A stretch of DNA of 64,000 nt, taken from NCBI GenBank assembly GCA_017651165.1, contig JAGCDH010000001.1, forward strand, positions 30,931-94,930, written 5' to 3'. Source of the stretch: Bacilli bacterium. GTDB lineage: Bacteria; Bacillota_I; Bacilli_A; RFN20; CAG-826. Below the pieces are notes generated by a model, which was not told the DNA's origin, searched no databases, and saw only the letters and a program-made list of their open reading frames with translations. Below, piece by piece: positions 1-11,334 of this stretch. Made by a program: the position numbers and the translations under genes. Within the stretch, counting starts at the first letter, position 1. Every line of letters starts with the position of its first letter.

Positions 1-1
1 C

Positions 2-517
2 ATGGGTGTGGCCTGCTACTTGTTCCTAGCCTTTATCTTCGGCTTAACCGGTTTACCATCCCCAGTCACTTATATGGCGGTTCCATTATCACTTGGTTTA
101 TTAACATTCTTGTTAATTCATATCATCTCCGCGAGATTCACCAAGATTAGATATTTCAAACGTTATATCGATCCAATGCCGGTCTTCTTACCGGTTAACT
201 TATTATCTATGTGGGCGCCTCTACTCTCACTCACGTTACGTTTGTTTGGTAACGCGATTGCAGGTTGGGCATTACTCACGATTGTGGAAGTGGGCTTACG
301 CGATGCAAGCGCGGCGATATTTAGCGCTGTGCCTGCTGGTTGGAATGAAATATTCTTAGCCCCCATCCCGTTAGCGCTTTTACACGCTTATTTCGATTTG
401 TTCTCTGGTCTTATCCAAACGATTGTCTTTATCTCGTTAACCGCAATCTTTATTGGGCAAGAAATCCCAGAAGAACTCAATATTAGTCCATTACAAGAAA
501 GGAGGAAGACAACATGA
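2..517 (+). CDS. atpB: ATP synthase F0 subunit a (5' end outside window)
   Basis: Membrane stator subunit of the F-type ATP synthase; it forms the ion half-channels against the c-ring. The visible 171 residues are the C-terminal part of a protein usually about 230-270 aa. The coding frame is open at the window edge, so the Met at position 2 is probably internal. The conserved segment LTLRLFGNAIAG holds the essential arginine of subunit a, and several hydrophobic helices follow. The stop codon (TGA, 515-517) overlaps the atpE start in an ATGA, indicating translational coupling at the head of the atp operon. Identification is secure. Confidence 0.95.
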   Translation: MGVACYLFLAFIFGLTGLPSPVTYMAVPLSLGLLTFLLIHIISARFTKIRYFKRYIDPMPVFLPVNLLSMWAPLLSLTLRLFGNAIAGWALLTIVEVGLRDASAAIFSAVPAGWNEIFLAPIPLALLHAYFDLFSGLIQTIVFISLTAIFIGQEIPEELNISPLQERRKTT

Positions 518-732
518 ATTTAATGGCCGCTGCTGTTGCTATTTTAGGTGTTATGCCTAGTGCGTTAGGCGAAGGTATCGTCTGTGCTCACGTCGTAGAT
601 GGTATGTCACGTAACCCAGAAATGTATAGCAAACTCAGAACGACAATGATTCTCGCTTGTGCTCTTGTTGAGACAACAGCGATTTACTCATTGCTCATCT
701 CAATCTTAATTTTGTTTGGTATCGGAAAATAG
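514..732 (+). CDS. atpE: ATP synthase F0 subunit c (predicted Na+-type ring)
   Basis: Rotor-ring proteolipid, 72 aa, two transmembrane helices joined by the polar loop RNPE (residues 33-36). The ion-binding carboxylate is Glu53 in the second helix (VETTAIYS). Helix 1 carries a second acidic residue, Glu20 (ALGEG), at the position of Gln32 in the Ilyobacter Na+ c subunit. Thr54 and Tyr58 complete the pattern known from Na+-binding rings, and the paired Glu/Glu resembles the two-carboxylate ring of Fusobacterium nucleatum. Na+ coupling is therefore inferred, not shown. An AGGAGG site lies 8 nt before the start. Confidence 0.95.
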   Translation: MNLMAAAVAILGVMPSALGEGIVCAHVVDGMSRNPEMYSKLRTTMILACALVETTAIYSLLISILILFGIGK

Positions 733-744
733 GAGGAAAGAAAC

Positions 745-1278
745 ATGTCATTTGTATTTGCCGCAGACATTGGTGAAACAATGAAAACAATTGGTGATAA
801 ATTAATCCCAAGTTGGGTTTCTTTCGTTGTGCAATTTCTTTCCTTCCTCATTCTCTTATTAGTGGTCTTTTTCGTGGCCTACAAGCCCGTTAAAAGATTA
901 TTAAAGAAACGCTCTGATCACATTAAAGATGAGATCAATCAAGCGGAAGAGAAAAACATCTTGGCCGCTAAATCCGTTAACGAGGCTAAAGAACTCATAA
1001 GTTCTAGTAAAGTCCAAGCTAGTGAGATTATCAAAAATGCGGAAACTCAAGGTCAAGAGAAGTACGACGCTATGATCTTAGAAGCTAAACAAGAAATCGC
1101 GGAAATGAAAAAAGCCGCAGAAGAAGACATAGAGCGTGCGAAAGAGGATGCCATAGAAGACATCAGAAGCGAAATGGTGAATGTCGCCTTAAGCGCTTCT
1201 AAAGAAATTTTAAAACGCGAAGTTGATAGTAAAGATAATGTCAAACTCGCCGAGGATTTTATCAAACAATTGAATTAG
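745..1278 (+). CDS. atpF: ATP synthase F0 subunit b
   Basis: Peripheral-stalk subunit, 177 aa. A single N-terminal membrane helix (about residues 24-46) is followed by a long, highly charged alpha-helical region rich in Glu, Lys and Ala, typical of the b-dimer that holds F1 against rotation. An AGGAGG site 8 nt upstream of ATG 745 supports the start. It sits between atpE and atpH as in other bacterial atp operons. Sequence is weakly conserved in this family, so the call rests on architecture and position. Confidence 0.93.
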   Translation: MSFVFAADIGETMKTIGDKLIPSWVSFVVQFLSFLILLLVVFFVAYKPVKRLLKKRSDHIKDEINQAEEKNILAAKSVNEAKELISSSKVQASEIIKNAETQGQEKYDAMILEAKQEIAEMKKAAEEDIERAKEDAIEDIRSEMVNVALSASKEILKREVDSKDNVKLAEDFIKQLN

Positions 1279-1282
1279 TGTT

Positions 1283-1819
1283 ATGTTAGAAATAGCCCAG
1301 AATTACGCAAGTGCGCTTCTCTCAATAGCGATCGATGAAAACAAAGTCATCGACTATCAAAAAGAAGTGAAAGAATTAGCAAAGATTATCAAAGATAATC
1401 CGGACTTTCTATTACTTTTAGATTCCCGCTTTTTAACGGTTTCTGAAAGAAAAGAAAAAGTCTCAGAAATTTTGGTTAATTTCTCTATCGACATTATTAA
1501 TTTTATAAAAATTATTGTCGAGCATAACCGCGTTAATTATTTAGAGGATATCTTACAAGCTTTCAATACATTATGTAATGAAAGTAGGGATATCGTGGAA
1601 GGGCTAATCTATACCGCTTTCCCATTAGAAGAAAAAACACTTCTACAAATCAAAAAGAAAATCAGCCAAATTGAAAATCGTGAAGTGGACCTTATTACCC
1701 GTATCGACCCATCTCTTATCGGTGGTGTCAAAGTGGTGATTAATAGCCATGTTTACGATGGTTCAATCAAAAACCAAATAGAAAAGATGCAAATCAATCT
1801 TTCTAGGAAGGAGCAATAA
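1283..1819 (+). CDS. atpH: ATP synthase F1 subunit delta
   Basis: 178-aa soluble subunit linking the b stalk to the top of the alpha3beta3 hexamer. The start pattern [15 protein letters not shown] matches the usual delta N-terminus, and the C-terminal [22 protein letters not shown] is the conserved delta tail. It begins 4 nt after atpF with no strong ribosome site of its own, so it is probably translated by coupling. Length is normal for the family. Confidence 0.95.
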   Translation: MLEIAQNYASALLSIAIDENKVIDYQKEVKELAKIIKDNPDFLLLLDSRFLTVSERKEKVSEILVNFSIDIINFIKIIVEHNRVNYLEDILQAFNTLCNESRDIVEGLIYTAFPLEEKTLLQIKKKISQIENREVDLITRIDPSLIGGVKVVINSHVYDGSIKNQIEKMQINLSRKEQ

Positions 1820-1821
1820 AT

Positions 1822-3330
1822 ATGAAAATCAACGCTAATGAAATCAGTGCTCTGATTAAAGAACAAATCAAAAGCTACCGCCACAAAGTTGATAGTAACG
1901 ATGTCGGCACCGTCATTTCTGTCGGTGATGGTATCGCTAATGTCTATGGCTTAGAAAAAGCGATGCTTGGCGAACTTTTGTTATTCCCAAACCAAGTCTA
2001 TGGTATGGTTATGAACTTAGAAAGCGACTCTGTCGGTGTCGTCCTTTTAGGTAACGACCAATTAGTCAAAGAAGGCGATATCGTCTCTCGAACTAAAGAA
2101 GTCATGGAAGTCCCAGTGGGCGAAAATATGCTTGGTAGAGTAGTGAACTCTTTAGGCCAACCAATCGATGGTTTAGGTGAGATTAAAACTACACGTACCC
2201 GCCCAATTGAAGTCATTGCTCCTGGTGTTATTAAAAGAAAAAGCGTTGATACTCCTTTAGAAACCGGCATCACAATGATTGATGCGATGACCCCAATCGG
2301 TCGTGGTCAAAGAGAACTTATTATCGGTGATCGTCAAACCGGTAAAACCGCGATTGCGATTGACGCCATTATCAATCAAAAAGATAAAAATGTGATTTGT
2401 ATCTATGTCGCTATTGGTCAAAAGAATAGTACAGTTGCCCAAATCGTCGACAAACTTAAAAAGTTTAAAGCGATGGACTACACAATTGTTGTGAGTGCAT
2501 CCGCGAGCGAACCAGCGCCTTTACTTTACATTGCCCCTTATGCAGGCTGTGCAATGGCGGAAGAGTTCATGTATCAAGGCAAAGACGTCTTAATCGTTTA
2601 TGACGATTTAAGCAAGCACGCTGTTAGTTATCGTGCTCTTTCTCTCTTATTAAAGAGAGCTCCAGGTAGAGAAGCCTATCCAGGCGATGTTTTCTATCTC
2701 CATAGTAGACTCTTAGAAAGAGCGTGCAAACTAGCTCCAGAATTTGGTGGTGGTTCGATTACCGCTTTACCAATTGTTGAAACACAATCTGGTGACATCA
2801 GCGCCTATATCCCAACTAACGTAATCTCCATTACCGATGGACAAATCTTCTTACAATCCGATTTATTCAACGCTGGTCAAAGACCGGCTATCGATAGTGG
2901 CCTTTCCGTATCCCGTGTTGGTGGTGATGCCCAGTTTAAAGCCACTAAACAAGTTGCTCGTAGTTTGAAGATTGAATTGGCTTCCTATTTAGAAATGAAA
3001 TCATTTTCCCAATTCGGTAGCGATTTAGATGCTTCAACATTAGCGATCTTAAAACACGGTGAAGCCTTAATGGCGGTCTTAAAACAAAAGCAATATGATG
3101 TCTATCAACTAGATAAGCAAGTCTTTGACTTGTTCGTTGCCAAAAATAACTTCTTAGACGACTTAAAGAAAGAAGAAGTGAGACCAACATTAAATAGGGC
3201 TTATGAAGTATTTAAAGCCACTCATCAAGATGTTTTAGATAACATCAATAAAAACAAAGAAATCTCTCCAGAAGATGAGAGCGCTCTTAGAAAAGAAATG
3301 CAGGAATTTTTTGAAAGTTTGAATAGTTAA
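1822..3330 (+). CDS. atpA: ATP synthase F1 subunit alpha
   Basis: 502-aa non-catalytic nucleotide-binding subunit of F1. The Walker A motif GDRQTGKT is at residues 169-176, and the signature [14 protein letters not shown] lies in the C-terminal half. Full length. The site AAGGAG shortly before ATG 1822 fixes the start. It is followed after 2 nt by atpG. Confidence 0.98.
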   Translation: MKINANEISALIKEQIKSYRHKVDSNDVGTVISVGDGIANVYGLEKAMLGELLLFPNQVYGMVMNLESDSVGVVLLGNDQLVKEGDIVSRTKEVMEVPVGENMLGRVVNSLGQPIDGLGEIKTTRTRPIEVIAPGVIKRKSVDTPLETGITMIDAMTPIGRGQRELIIGDRQTGKTAIAIDAIINQKDKNVICIYVAIGQKNSTVAQIVDKLKKFKAMDYTIVVSASASEPAPLLYIAPYAGCAMAEEFMYQGKDVLIVYDDLSKHAVSYRALSLLLKRAPGREAYPGDVFYLHSRLLERACKLAPEFGGGSITALPIVETQSGDISAYIPTNVISITDGQIFLQSDLFNAGQRPAIDSGLSVSRVGGDAQFKATKQVARSLKIELASYLEMKSFSQFGSDLDASTLAILKHGEALMAVLKQKQYDVYQLDKQVFDLFVAKNNFLDDLKKEEVRPTLNRAYEVFKATHQDVLDNINKNKEISPEDESALRKEMQEFFESLNS

Positions 3331-3332
3331 TT

Positions 3333-5580
<2,248 letters not shown>

Positions 5581-5581
<1 letters not shown>

Positions 5582-5979
5582 TGAAAACATTTCTTCTAGA
5601 AATCTATACTCCATATGGTAAATATCTCGACCGTTATGTGAATGAGTTAGTCATTCAAACGGAGGAATATGTTTTAGGTATACTACCTAACCATACTCCT
5701 TTAGTGGCTAAAGTGAAGACTTCCAAAATGGAAATCATCCAAAACGGTGAGAAAAAATGCTACGCTATTGGCGAAGGCTTACTTAATGTCAAAAAGGATA
5801 GCGTTACTTTACTTGTGGAATCAATAGAGAGTAAAGAAGAGATCGACATTGAAAGAGCAAGACAAGCGAAGAGTCGCGCTGAAGAGCGTTTAAAACAACC
5901 GCTTAATATTGACGTTGAAAGAGCAACAAAGGCTCTTATAAGAGCTAATAATCGTATTAGTATCTACGAAAACGAATAG
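5581..5979 (+). CDS. atpC: ATP synthase F1 subunit epsilon
   Basis: 132-aa rotor subunit. The N-terminal beta-sandwich includes LGILPNHTPLVAKVK, the conserved epsilon motif, and the two C-terminal helices (ERARQAKSRAEERL and ERATKALIRANNRI) form the regulatory hairpin. It overlaps atpD by one base and ends the atp operon proper. Confidence 0.95.
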
Positions 5980-5990
5980 GGGGATTAGAT

Positions 5991-6554
5991 ATGCATTCAT
6001 GGCATGATGTGAAAGCGAGTCGTGTGACTCCACAAAAGTTCTTAGCAATGATTGAAATCTCAAAAGGAAGCAAGAACAAATATGAACTTGATAAAGAAAC
6101 TGGTCATCTTCTTTTAGACCGTGTTCTTTTCACCAGCACTCACTATCCACAAAACTATGGTTTTATTCCTCGTACCTTTGCGGATGATTACGATCCACTA
6201 GATGTATTAGTTCTTTGCTCTGAATCCATTATTCCAATGAGTTTAGTGGAGTGTGTTCCTATCGGCGTCCTTATCATGACTGATAATGGCTTAAACGATG
6301 AAAAGATTATCGCTGTGGCCACGAATGACCCATTCTATAACGGCTATAAAGACATCAGTGAGGTTCCACCTCACATTATGGATGAAATCAAACACTTCTT
6401 TGCTGTTTATAAAACATTAGAAGGCAAACCAACATCAGTGGATGTAGTGAAAGATCATTTAGAAGCGGAACGCATTATTGCTCAAGCCTTAGAGAATTAT
6501 CATTCCAATATCGAACCAAAGATTACCGCTGAAAGAAAAGCCAGAGGCTATTAA
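5991..6554 (+). CDS. ppa: inorganic pyrophosphatase, family I
   Basis: 187-aa soluble Mg2+-dependent enzyme that hydrolyses pyrophosphate from biosynthetic reactions. The family signature DDYDPLDVLVL is present, together with the HYPQNYGFIP segment and the later AVATNDPFYNGY. Start ATG 5991 follows GGGGGAT. It lies 11 nt after atpC and overlaps trmL by one base (TAATG), so it probably belongs to the same transcript. Confidence 0.95.
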   Translation: MHSWHDVKASRVTPQKFLAMIEISKGSKNKYELDKETGHLLLDRVLFTSTHYPQNYGFIPRTFADDYDPLDVLVLCSESIIPMSLVECVPIGVLIMTDNGLNDEKIIAVATNDPFYNGYKDISEVPPHIMDEIKHFFAVYKTLEGKPTSVDVVKDHLEAERIIAQALENYHSNIEPKITAERKARGY

Positions 6555-7066
6555 TGATTCATATCGTTTTATATCGTCCTGAAAAACCACAAAATACTGG
6601 TAACATTATGAGGACTTGCGTGGCTATTCACGCTACTCTTCATATTATTGGGCCAATTACTTTTTCTGTTGATAACAAAGACTTAAAAAGAGTGGGAATG
6701 GATTATGTCGATGATTTGAAGATGGTTTTTCATCCAACGTATGAAGACTTTGTTAAGGACAATCCAGATGCTGATATTTACTATGTGACCAGATATGCGA
6801 AAACAGTCTATAGTTCTTACGATTTATCAAAAAATATCGAGGACGTGTATCTAATGTTCGGTCGTGAATCCACTGGAATTCCTCACGAAATATTAAAAGA
6901 GCATCAAGATAAATTGATGCGTATTCCTATGGTTCCAGAAGCGAGAAGTTTGAATTTATCAAACTGCGTTGCGTTAGTGGCTTATGAAGTTTTAAGGCAA
7001 CAAGGATTTCCTAACTTAGCCACAGAAGAAGCTATTAAAGGACCTGACTTTTTATTCAAAGAATAA
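6554..7066 (+). CDS. trmL: tRNA (cytidine/uridine-34 2'-O)-methyltransferase
   Basis: 170-aa SPOUT-fold enzyme that 2'-O-methylates the wobble base of leucine tRNAs. It starts IHIVLYRPEKPQNTGNIMRT, the TrmL N-terminus, and has the knot motifs LMFGRESTGIP and IPMVPEARSLNLSNCVALVAYE. Normal length. It overlaps ppa by one base. It converges on rqcH with only 1 bp between stop codons and no terminator hairpin. Confidence 0.95.
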   Translation: MIHIVLYRPEKPQNTGNIMRTCVAIHATLHIIGPITFSVDNKDLKRVGMDYVDDLKMVFHPTYEDFVKDNPDADIYYVTRYAKTVYSSYDLSKNIEDVYLMFGRESTGIPHEILKEHQDKLMRIPMVPEARSLNLSNCVALVAYEVLRQQGFPNLATEEAIKGPDFLFKE

Positions 7067-7067
7067 A

Positions 7068-8432
7068 CTAATTGTTTTTCAATAATTCAATAGTGGATTC
7101 TCTCACACTATTTAAGACAATCAAAGAATAGTTTTGTAAAAGCGCCTCGCCTAAAGCTTGGCCTTTTTTAACATCTTTCATAGAGGCAATCATAATTTCC
7201 CCAGCACTTTTATTGGAAAGAATTAAGCAGATTTCCGCTGCTAATAGTTTTTCCTCATTAGTCGGATTACTGTTTCTAATGATGACATGAGCGCCATGAT
7301 AATCTTTGATATGGAGATAATAATCTTCTTTATTAGCCACCTTGAACGTTAATTCGTTGTTTGAAGTAGCGTTCTTCCCATAGAGAATTTTTGTATTTCC
7401 TAAAAGGATGGTGCCAAATTTAATAGTGGCTACCTTTTTCTTTTGACTTTGCTTTGGGAGCAACTCTTGGCAAAGAGATAATAATTCATCATCGTTCATA
7501 TATTGAGACGACGCTAAAAGGTATTCTAGATAATCGCTTTCCTGTTTGGCCTTCTCTAATTCAATCTTTGCCATTTCCATCGTGCGTTTGCTCTTTTTAT
7601 AACGCTTAAACAATAGATTAGCGTTCTCAATTAAAGATTTATCTTTATCTAATTCAATTTTGTTTTCTTTAAGGTATTCATCTAGTAGTTCTTTTTCATA
7701 TTGGTACGCTAAAAGATTATTACCATGTTCTGCATCCTTTAGATGAACTTCAGCATTTTTGATTTCATTATTTAATACGCCGCTTTTCTTACCTAAGGAT
7801 TTAATACGAGTTTTGATATAGCGGTAAAGAGGTGTGAATTTCTCTTTCTTGTGAAGAGAGATAGCGTCTTGATAATACTTTTGTGCCTGCTTCTTAATTT
7901 CTTCTAAAGAAGGAATCTCTTTTTCTTCCGCCATTGAACCATGAGCAGGTAATTCATAACTAAGACCATTAAGGACTGGTCTATTAGAAGTTAAAGGCGA
8001 ATAGTGGAGTGCGTGAATAATTTGATTGTTCTCATCAACAAAGATTAGATTTGCTCTTTGTGGTATGCATTCGAGATAAATATGAGTGATGACTTTCTCA
8101 TAGTAGTCGTTTGCTTTCTGTGTGATGAAATGAATAATGCGGTCATCGTTAACTAAATCAAGATCAACAATATATGCTTCCTTGAGCATCTTTCTTAATA
8201 GTTCATTTAGTTTACCTGTAGTAGTGGCTAATCCTTCCTGAACATTGATTAAAGAAATAAAAGGATGTTGGTGATTTAAAGAGATGAGTAATTTCTCATT
8301 TTTTATCATAGATAAAGAACAAGAAAAATCATGAGAGTTAATGACAGTAATGTTGTTAATCTTACAACCAATAATTTTATCTCTCAGTTCCTCAACGATC
8401 TTTTTAAATGCAGAAACGGAATAATAGTTCAT
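7068..8432 (-). CDS. rqcH: RqcH/NFACT-family ribosome quality control protein, short form
   Basis: 454-aa NFACT protein. RqcH binds 50S subunits carrying stalled nascent chains and recruits tRNA-Ala to add C-terminal alanine tails. The N-terminal NFACT-N domain contains Asp97-Arg98 (VNDDRII), the pair needed for tRNA recruitment in Bacillus subtilis RqcH. A long charged coiled coil follows (about 180-330), then the NFACT-R domain with YYLHIKDYHGAHVIIRN. At 454 aa it is about 110 aa shorter than usual, and no helix-hairpin-helix segment is apparent between NFACT-N and the coiled coil. The start has only AAAGG directly against the ATG, with an extended -10 seven bases upstream. Confidence 0.88.
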   Translation of the reverse strand: MNYYSVSAFKKIVEELRDKIIGCKINNITVINSHDFSCSLSMIKNEKLLISLNHQHPFISLINVQEGLATTTGKLNELLRKMLKEAYIVDLDLVNDDRIIHFITQKANDYYEKVITHIYLECIPQRANLIFVDENNQIIHALHYSPLTSNRPVLNGLSYELPAHGSMAEEKEIPSLEEIKKQAQKYYQDAISLHKKEKFTPLYRYIKTRIKSLGKKSGVLNNEIKNAEVHLKDAEHGNNLLAYQYEKELLDEYLKENKIELDKDKSLIENANLLFKRYKKSKRTMEMAKIELEKAKQESDYLEYLLASSQYMNDDELLSLCQELLPKQSQKKKVATIKFGTILLGNTKILYGKNATSNNELTFKVANKEDYYLHIKDYHGAHVIIRNSNPTNEEKLLAAEICLILSNKSAGEIMIASMKDVKKGQALGEALLQNYSLIVLNSVRESTIELLKNN

Positions 8433-8439
8433 CCTTTAC

Positions 8440-8448
8440 ATCATAGCA
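8440..8448 (-). promoter_or_regulatory. extended -10 promoter of rqcH
   Basis: On the minus strand TGC followed directly by TATGAT gives an extended -10 element whose last base is 7 nt from the rqcH ATG. Transcription would start at or next to the start codon, so the mRNA is predicted to be leaderless or nearly so. No good -35 is visible. Confidence 0.5.
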
Positions 8449-8465
8449 AATATGATGATAAAAAG

Positions 8466-8494
8466 TTGCACAATGTTGGTTAATTAACTAAAAT
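8466..8494 (+). promoter_or_regulatory. sigma-A type promoter of gmk
   Basis: TTGCAC (8466-8471), a 17-bp spacer and TAAAAT (8489-8494) form a near-consensus vegetative promoter. The start would be near 8501, leaving about 8 nt of 5' UTR before gmk ATG 8509. It diverges from the rqcH promoter. Confidence 0.6.
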
Positions 8495-8508
8495 AAAAGG
8501 CAATTATT

Positions 8509-9081
8509 ATGAAAAAAGGTTTACTCATCATTCTTAGTGGTCCATCTGGAGTGGGAAAAGGTACTGTCAGAAAGTACATCATGAAACATCATAAGTTCCC
8601 ACTTGTCTTTTCTATTTCTATGACCACGAGAGAACCACGCGCTACAGAAACCAATGGTGTTGAGTATTACTTCGTTTCAAAAGAAGAATTCCAAAAGAAC
8701 ATTGATGAAGATAATTTCTTAGAATGGGCCGAGTTTGTAGGCAATAGATATGGCACTCCAAAGAGCTATGTTGAAGAGTTAAGAAATCAAGGCAAAAACG
8801 TTATTTTAGAGATTGAAATAAACGGTGCTGAACAAGTGCTAAAAAAGGTTAAAGACGATAGGGTGATATCCTTCTTCCTAAAACCGCCTTCACTTAGACA
8901 ACTTGAAGAAAGAATTAGAAAGAGAAAATCTGAATCTGAAGAAACTATCCAGAAGCGTTTAGCGAAAGGTAGAAGCGAGATGGAAAAGGCTAAAAATTAT
9001 GACTTTGTCATCTTAAATGATCGAATTAAACGTGCTGGTGACGAAATTGTTTCCATTATTAAAGGATTTGATAAAGAATAA
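8509..9081 (+). CDS. gmk: guanylate kinase
   Basis: 190-aa nucleoside monophosphate kinase phosphorylating GMP to GDP. The P-loop GPSGVGKG is at residues 11-18, the GMP-binding segment SMTTREPRATETNGVEYYF follows, and the lid region has ERIRKRKSESEETIQKRL. It leads into priA after 10 nt, the common gmk-priA neighbourhood of Firmicutes (rpoZ and coaBC, often between them, are absent). Confidence 0.97.
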   Translation: MKKGLLIILSGPSGVGKGTVRKYIMKHHKFPLVFSISMTTREPRATETNGVEYYFVSKEEFQKNIDEDNFLEWAEFVGNRYGTPKSYVEELRNQGKNVILEIEINGAEQVLKKVKDDRVISFFLKPPSLRQLEERIRKRKSESEETIQKRLAKGRSEMEKAKNYDFVILNDRIKRAGDEIVSIIKGFDKE

Positions 9082-9091
9082 AGACGGTAAT

Positions 9092-11287
9092 ATGCAAATA
9101 GTTAAAGTGTTAATTGAATACTCTAATCGCACATTGAACCGTCCTTTTTCTTATATCTATAAAGGTAGTACCAAGATTAAAAAAGGCGTCCGTGTTTTAG
9201 TGGAGTTCAATCATCGTGAGATTGTCGGCTATGTCATTGATGTAGAAGAAAGCAATCTTAAGATTGAACAAATCGAAGAACAAAGTGGTTATCAATTAAG
9301 TGAGATTATTTCTATCATCGATAAAGAACCATTATTGGATGATGAACTACTCACTCTTTTAGATGATGTTTCTTCTTATTATCTCGCTCCTAAAATCAGC
9401 GTTCTTCAAGCGATGCTCCCCCCTTCTTTATCTCCAAGAAAGTCTTCTTTGAAGGCACCGAAGATTGCTTATGACATTTATTTTGAAGTAATTGACGATA
9501 ATGAAGAAGATCTCACAAATAAGCAAATTGAACTATTGCGTTTTATTAAGCAAGAAGGCCGTGTCTTAAAAAGAGATATCAAATCAAAAAGTGTTGCCGA
9601 TAAGCTTCTAGAAGCCGGCAGAATTCAAATTATTAAAGAAGAAAAACGCAGGTTAAAAATTCCTGACTATAAATATGAGAATCCACCGAAGCTCACAGAA
9701 GACCAATTAGCGGTCATTAAAGAGTTCAACGAATCAAATGATCAAGTCTTCTTGTTAGAGGGTGTGACAGGATCTGGTAAGACTGAAGTTTACTTATCTT
9801 TATCCGAACAAGTTCTTAAACAGGGTAAGTCTGTTTTAATGCTTGTTCCTGAAATCTCTTTAACGCCAATGATGGTGGAATATTTCCTCCATAGATTTAA
9901 AGATAATGTTGCTATTCTTCATAGCGATTTAACACCAGCAGAAAAATATGACGAATACCGTAAAATCGCCAAAGGCGATTGCCGTGTTGTGGTGGGTGTG
10001 AGAAGCGCTATTTTTGCACCTCTTAAAAAGATTGGTCTCATCATCTTAGATGAAGAGCATACAGAATCATATAAACAAGACACCTTACCTTTCTATCATG
10101 CGAGAGAAGTCGCAATCATGAGAGGCAAATACAATAACGCTAAAGTGTTATTTGCTAGTGCCACTCCGTCTTTAGAATCAAGAGCGAGAGGTCAAAAGAA
10201 TGTCTATCATATGCTTTATTTAACAAAGCGTATCAATAATCAAAGATTACCAACCACTAAGATTGTTAATATGCTCGACTATCACAATATTGATAGAGAT
10301 AGTTATATTTTCTCTCACGCCTTAAGGGAAGCTCTCCATCAAACATTAGCGAAAAATGAACAAGCCATTCTCTTAATTAATAGAAGAGGTTTCTCAACTC
10401 ATGTTAACTGTCGTAACTGTGGTCATGTTTTTAAATGCCCAACTTGTGGAATTGCACTAACCTACCATAAGACTGATAATATGCTCAAATGTCACCATTG
10501 TGATTATGTTGAGCCTTACCCTGATACATGCCCTGAATGTGGATCTAATCATCTATTAAAAACAGGCTTTGGAACAGAAAAGATTCAAGAAGAAGTGGAA
10601 CGCTTATTCCCAAGCGCCAAAACATTGCGTTTAGACAGTGATTCCGCAAAGAATAAAACCAAGATTCCTGAAACCATTGAAGCTTTTAGAAAGAAAGAAG
10701 CCAACATCTTAATTGGTACACAAATGATAGCCAAAGGCCATGATTTCCCAGATGTAACCCTTGTTGGCATCGTTCTCGCGGACATTGGTTTATCGATGCC
10801 ATCTTTCCGTAGTAACGAAAGAGCATTCCAATTAATTACACAAGCAATAGGGCGATCTGGAAGAAAAGAAAAACCAGGTTTAGCTATTATTCAAACATAT
10901 ATGCCTTCTCATTACGCTATCACCTTTGCAGCCAGACAAGATTATGAACTTTTCTACCGCAAAGAAATGGAAATGCGCCGTTTACAATTTTACCCTCCAT
11001 ATTCATATCTAACTAGTGTGACTATTAGGGGCAGAAATGAAGAAAACGTCATTGAAAGCACTTATCAAATCGTCGACTTCTTAAACGAGGAGTTCTTAGA
11101 GGATGCCCAAATACTTGGTCCAACAACTCCATATATTCCTATCGATATGGGATTCCATTTAAGGAGTATCCTACTCAAGTACCGCGATCCAGAAAAAGCT
11201 CGAAAGATTCTAAACAAAATGCTTGAGCTATTCGGTAGTAATAGCCAGTACGAAATATTTGTTAATGTTGATCCATACAATTTTTAG
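9092..11287 (+). CDS. priA: primosomal protein N' (replication restart helicase)
   Basis: 731-aa superfamily 2 helicase that reloads the replisome at stalled forks. The N-terminal DNA-binding domain is followed by Walker A GVTGSGKTE and the DEEH box (LIILDEEHTESYKQ). A zinc-binding cysteine cluster of four CxxC pairs (CRNC, CPTC, CHHC, CPEC) precedes the C-terminal helicase lobe (IGTQMIAKGHDFPDV). The frame is open upstream into gmk, but ATG 9092, just after the gmk stop, gives the normal N-terminus QIVKVLIEY. Confidence 0.96.
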   Translation: MQIVKVLIEYSNRTLNRPFSYIYKGSTKIKKGVRVLVEFNHREIVGYVIDVEESNLKIEQIEEQSGYQLSEIISIIDKEPLLDDELLTLLDDVSSYYLAPKISVLQAMLPPSLSPRKSSLKAPKIAYDIYFEVIDDNEEDLTNKQIELLRFIKQEGRVLKRDIKSKSVADKLLEAGRIQIIKEEKRRLKIPDYKYENPPKLTEDQLAVIKEFNESNDQVFLLEGVTGSGKTEVYLSLSEQVLKQGKSVLMLVPEISLTPMMVEYFLHRFKDNVAILHSDLTPAEKYDEYRKIAKGDCRVVVGVRSAIFAPLKKIGLIILDEEHTESYKQDTLPFYHAREVAIMRGKYNNAKVLFASATPSLESRARGQKNVYHMLYLTKRINNQRLPTTKIVNMLDYHNIDRDSYIFSHALREALHQTLAKNEQAILLINRRGFSTHVNCRNCGHVFKCPTCGIALTYHKTDNMLKCHHCDYVEPYPDTCPECGSNHLLKTGFGTEKIQEEVERLFPSAKTLRLDSDSAKNKTKIPETIEAFRKKEANILIGTQMIAKGHDFPDVTLVGIVLADIGLSMPSFRSNERAFQLITQAIGRSGRKEKPGLAIIQTYMPSHYAITFAARQDYELFYRKEMEMRRLQFYPPYSYLTSVTIRGRNEENVIESTYQIVDFLNEEFLEDAQILGPTTPYIPIDMGFHLRSILLKYRDPEKARKILNKMLELFGSNSQYEIFVNVDPYNF

Positions 11288-11334
11288 TTATAAAAATGTA
11301 TCTTTTGTATTATAGTTAATACGAGGATATTTTT

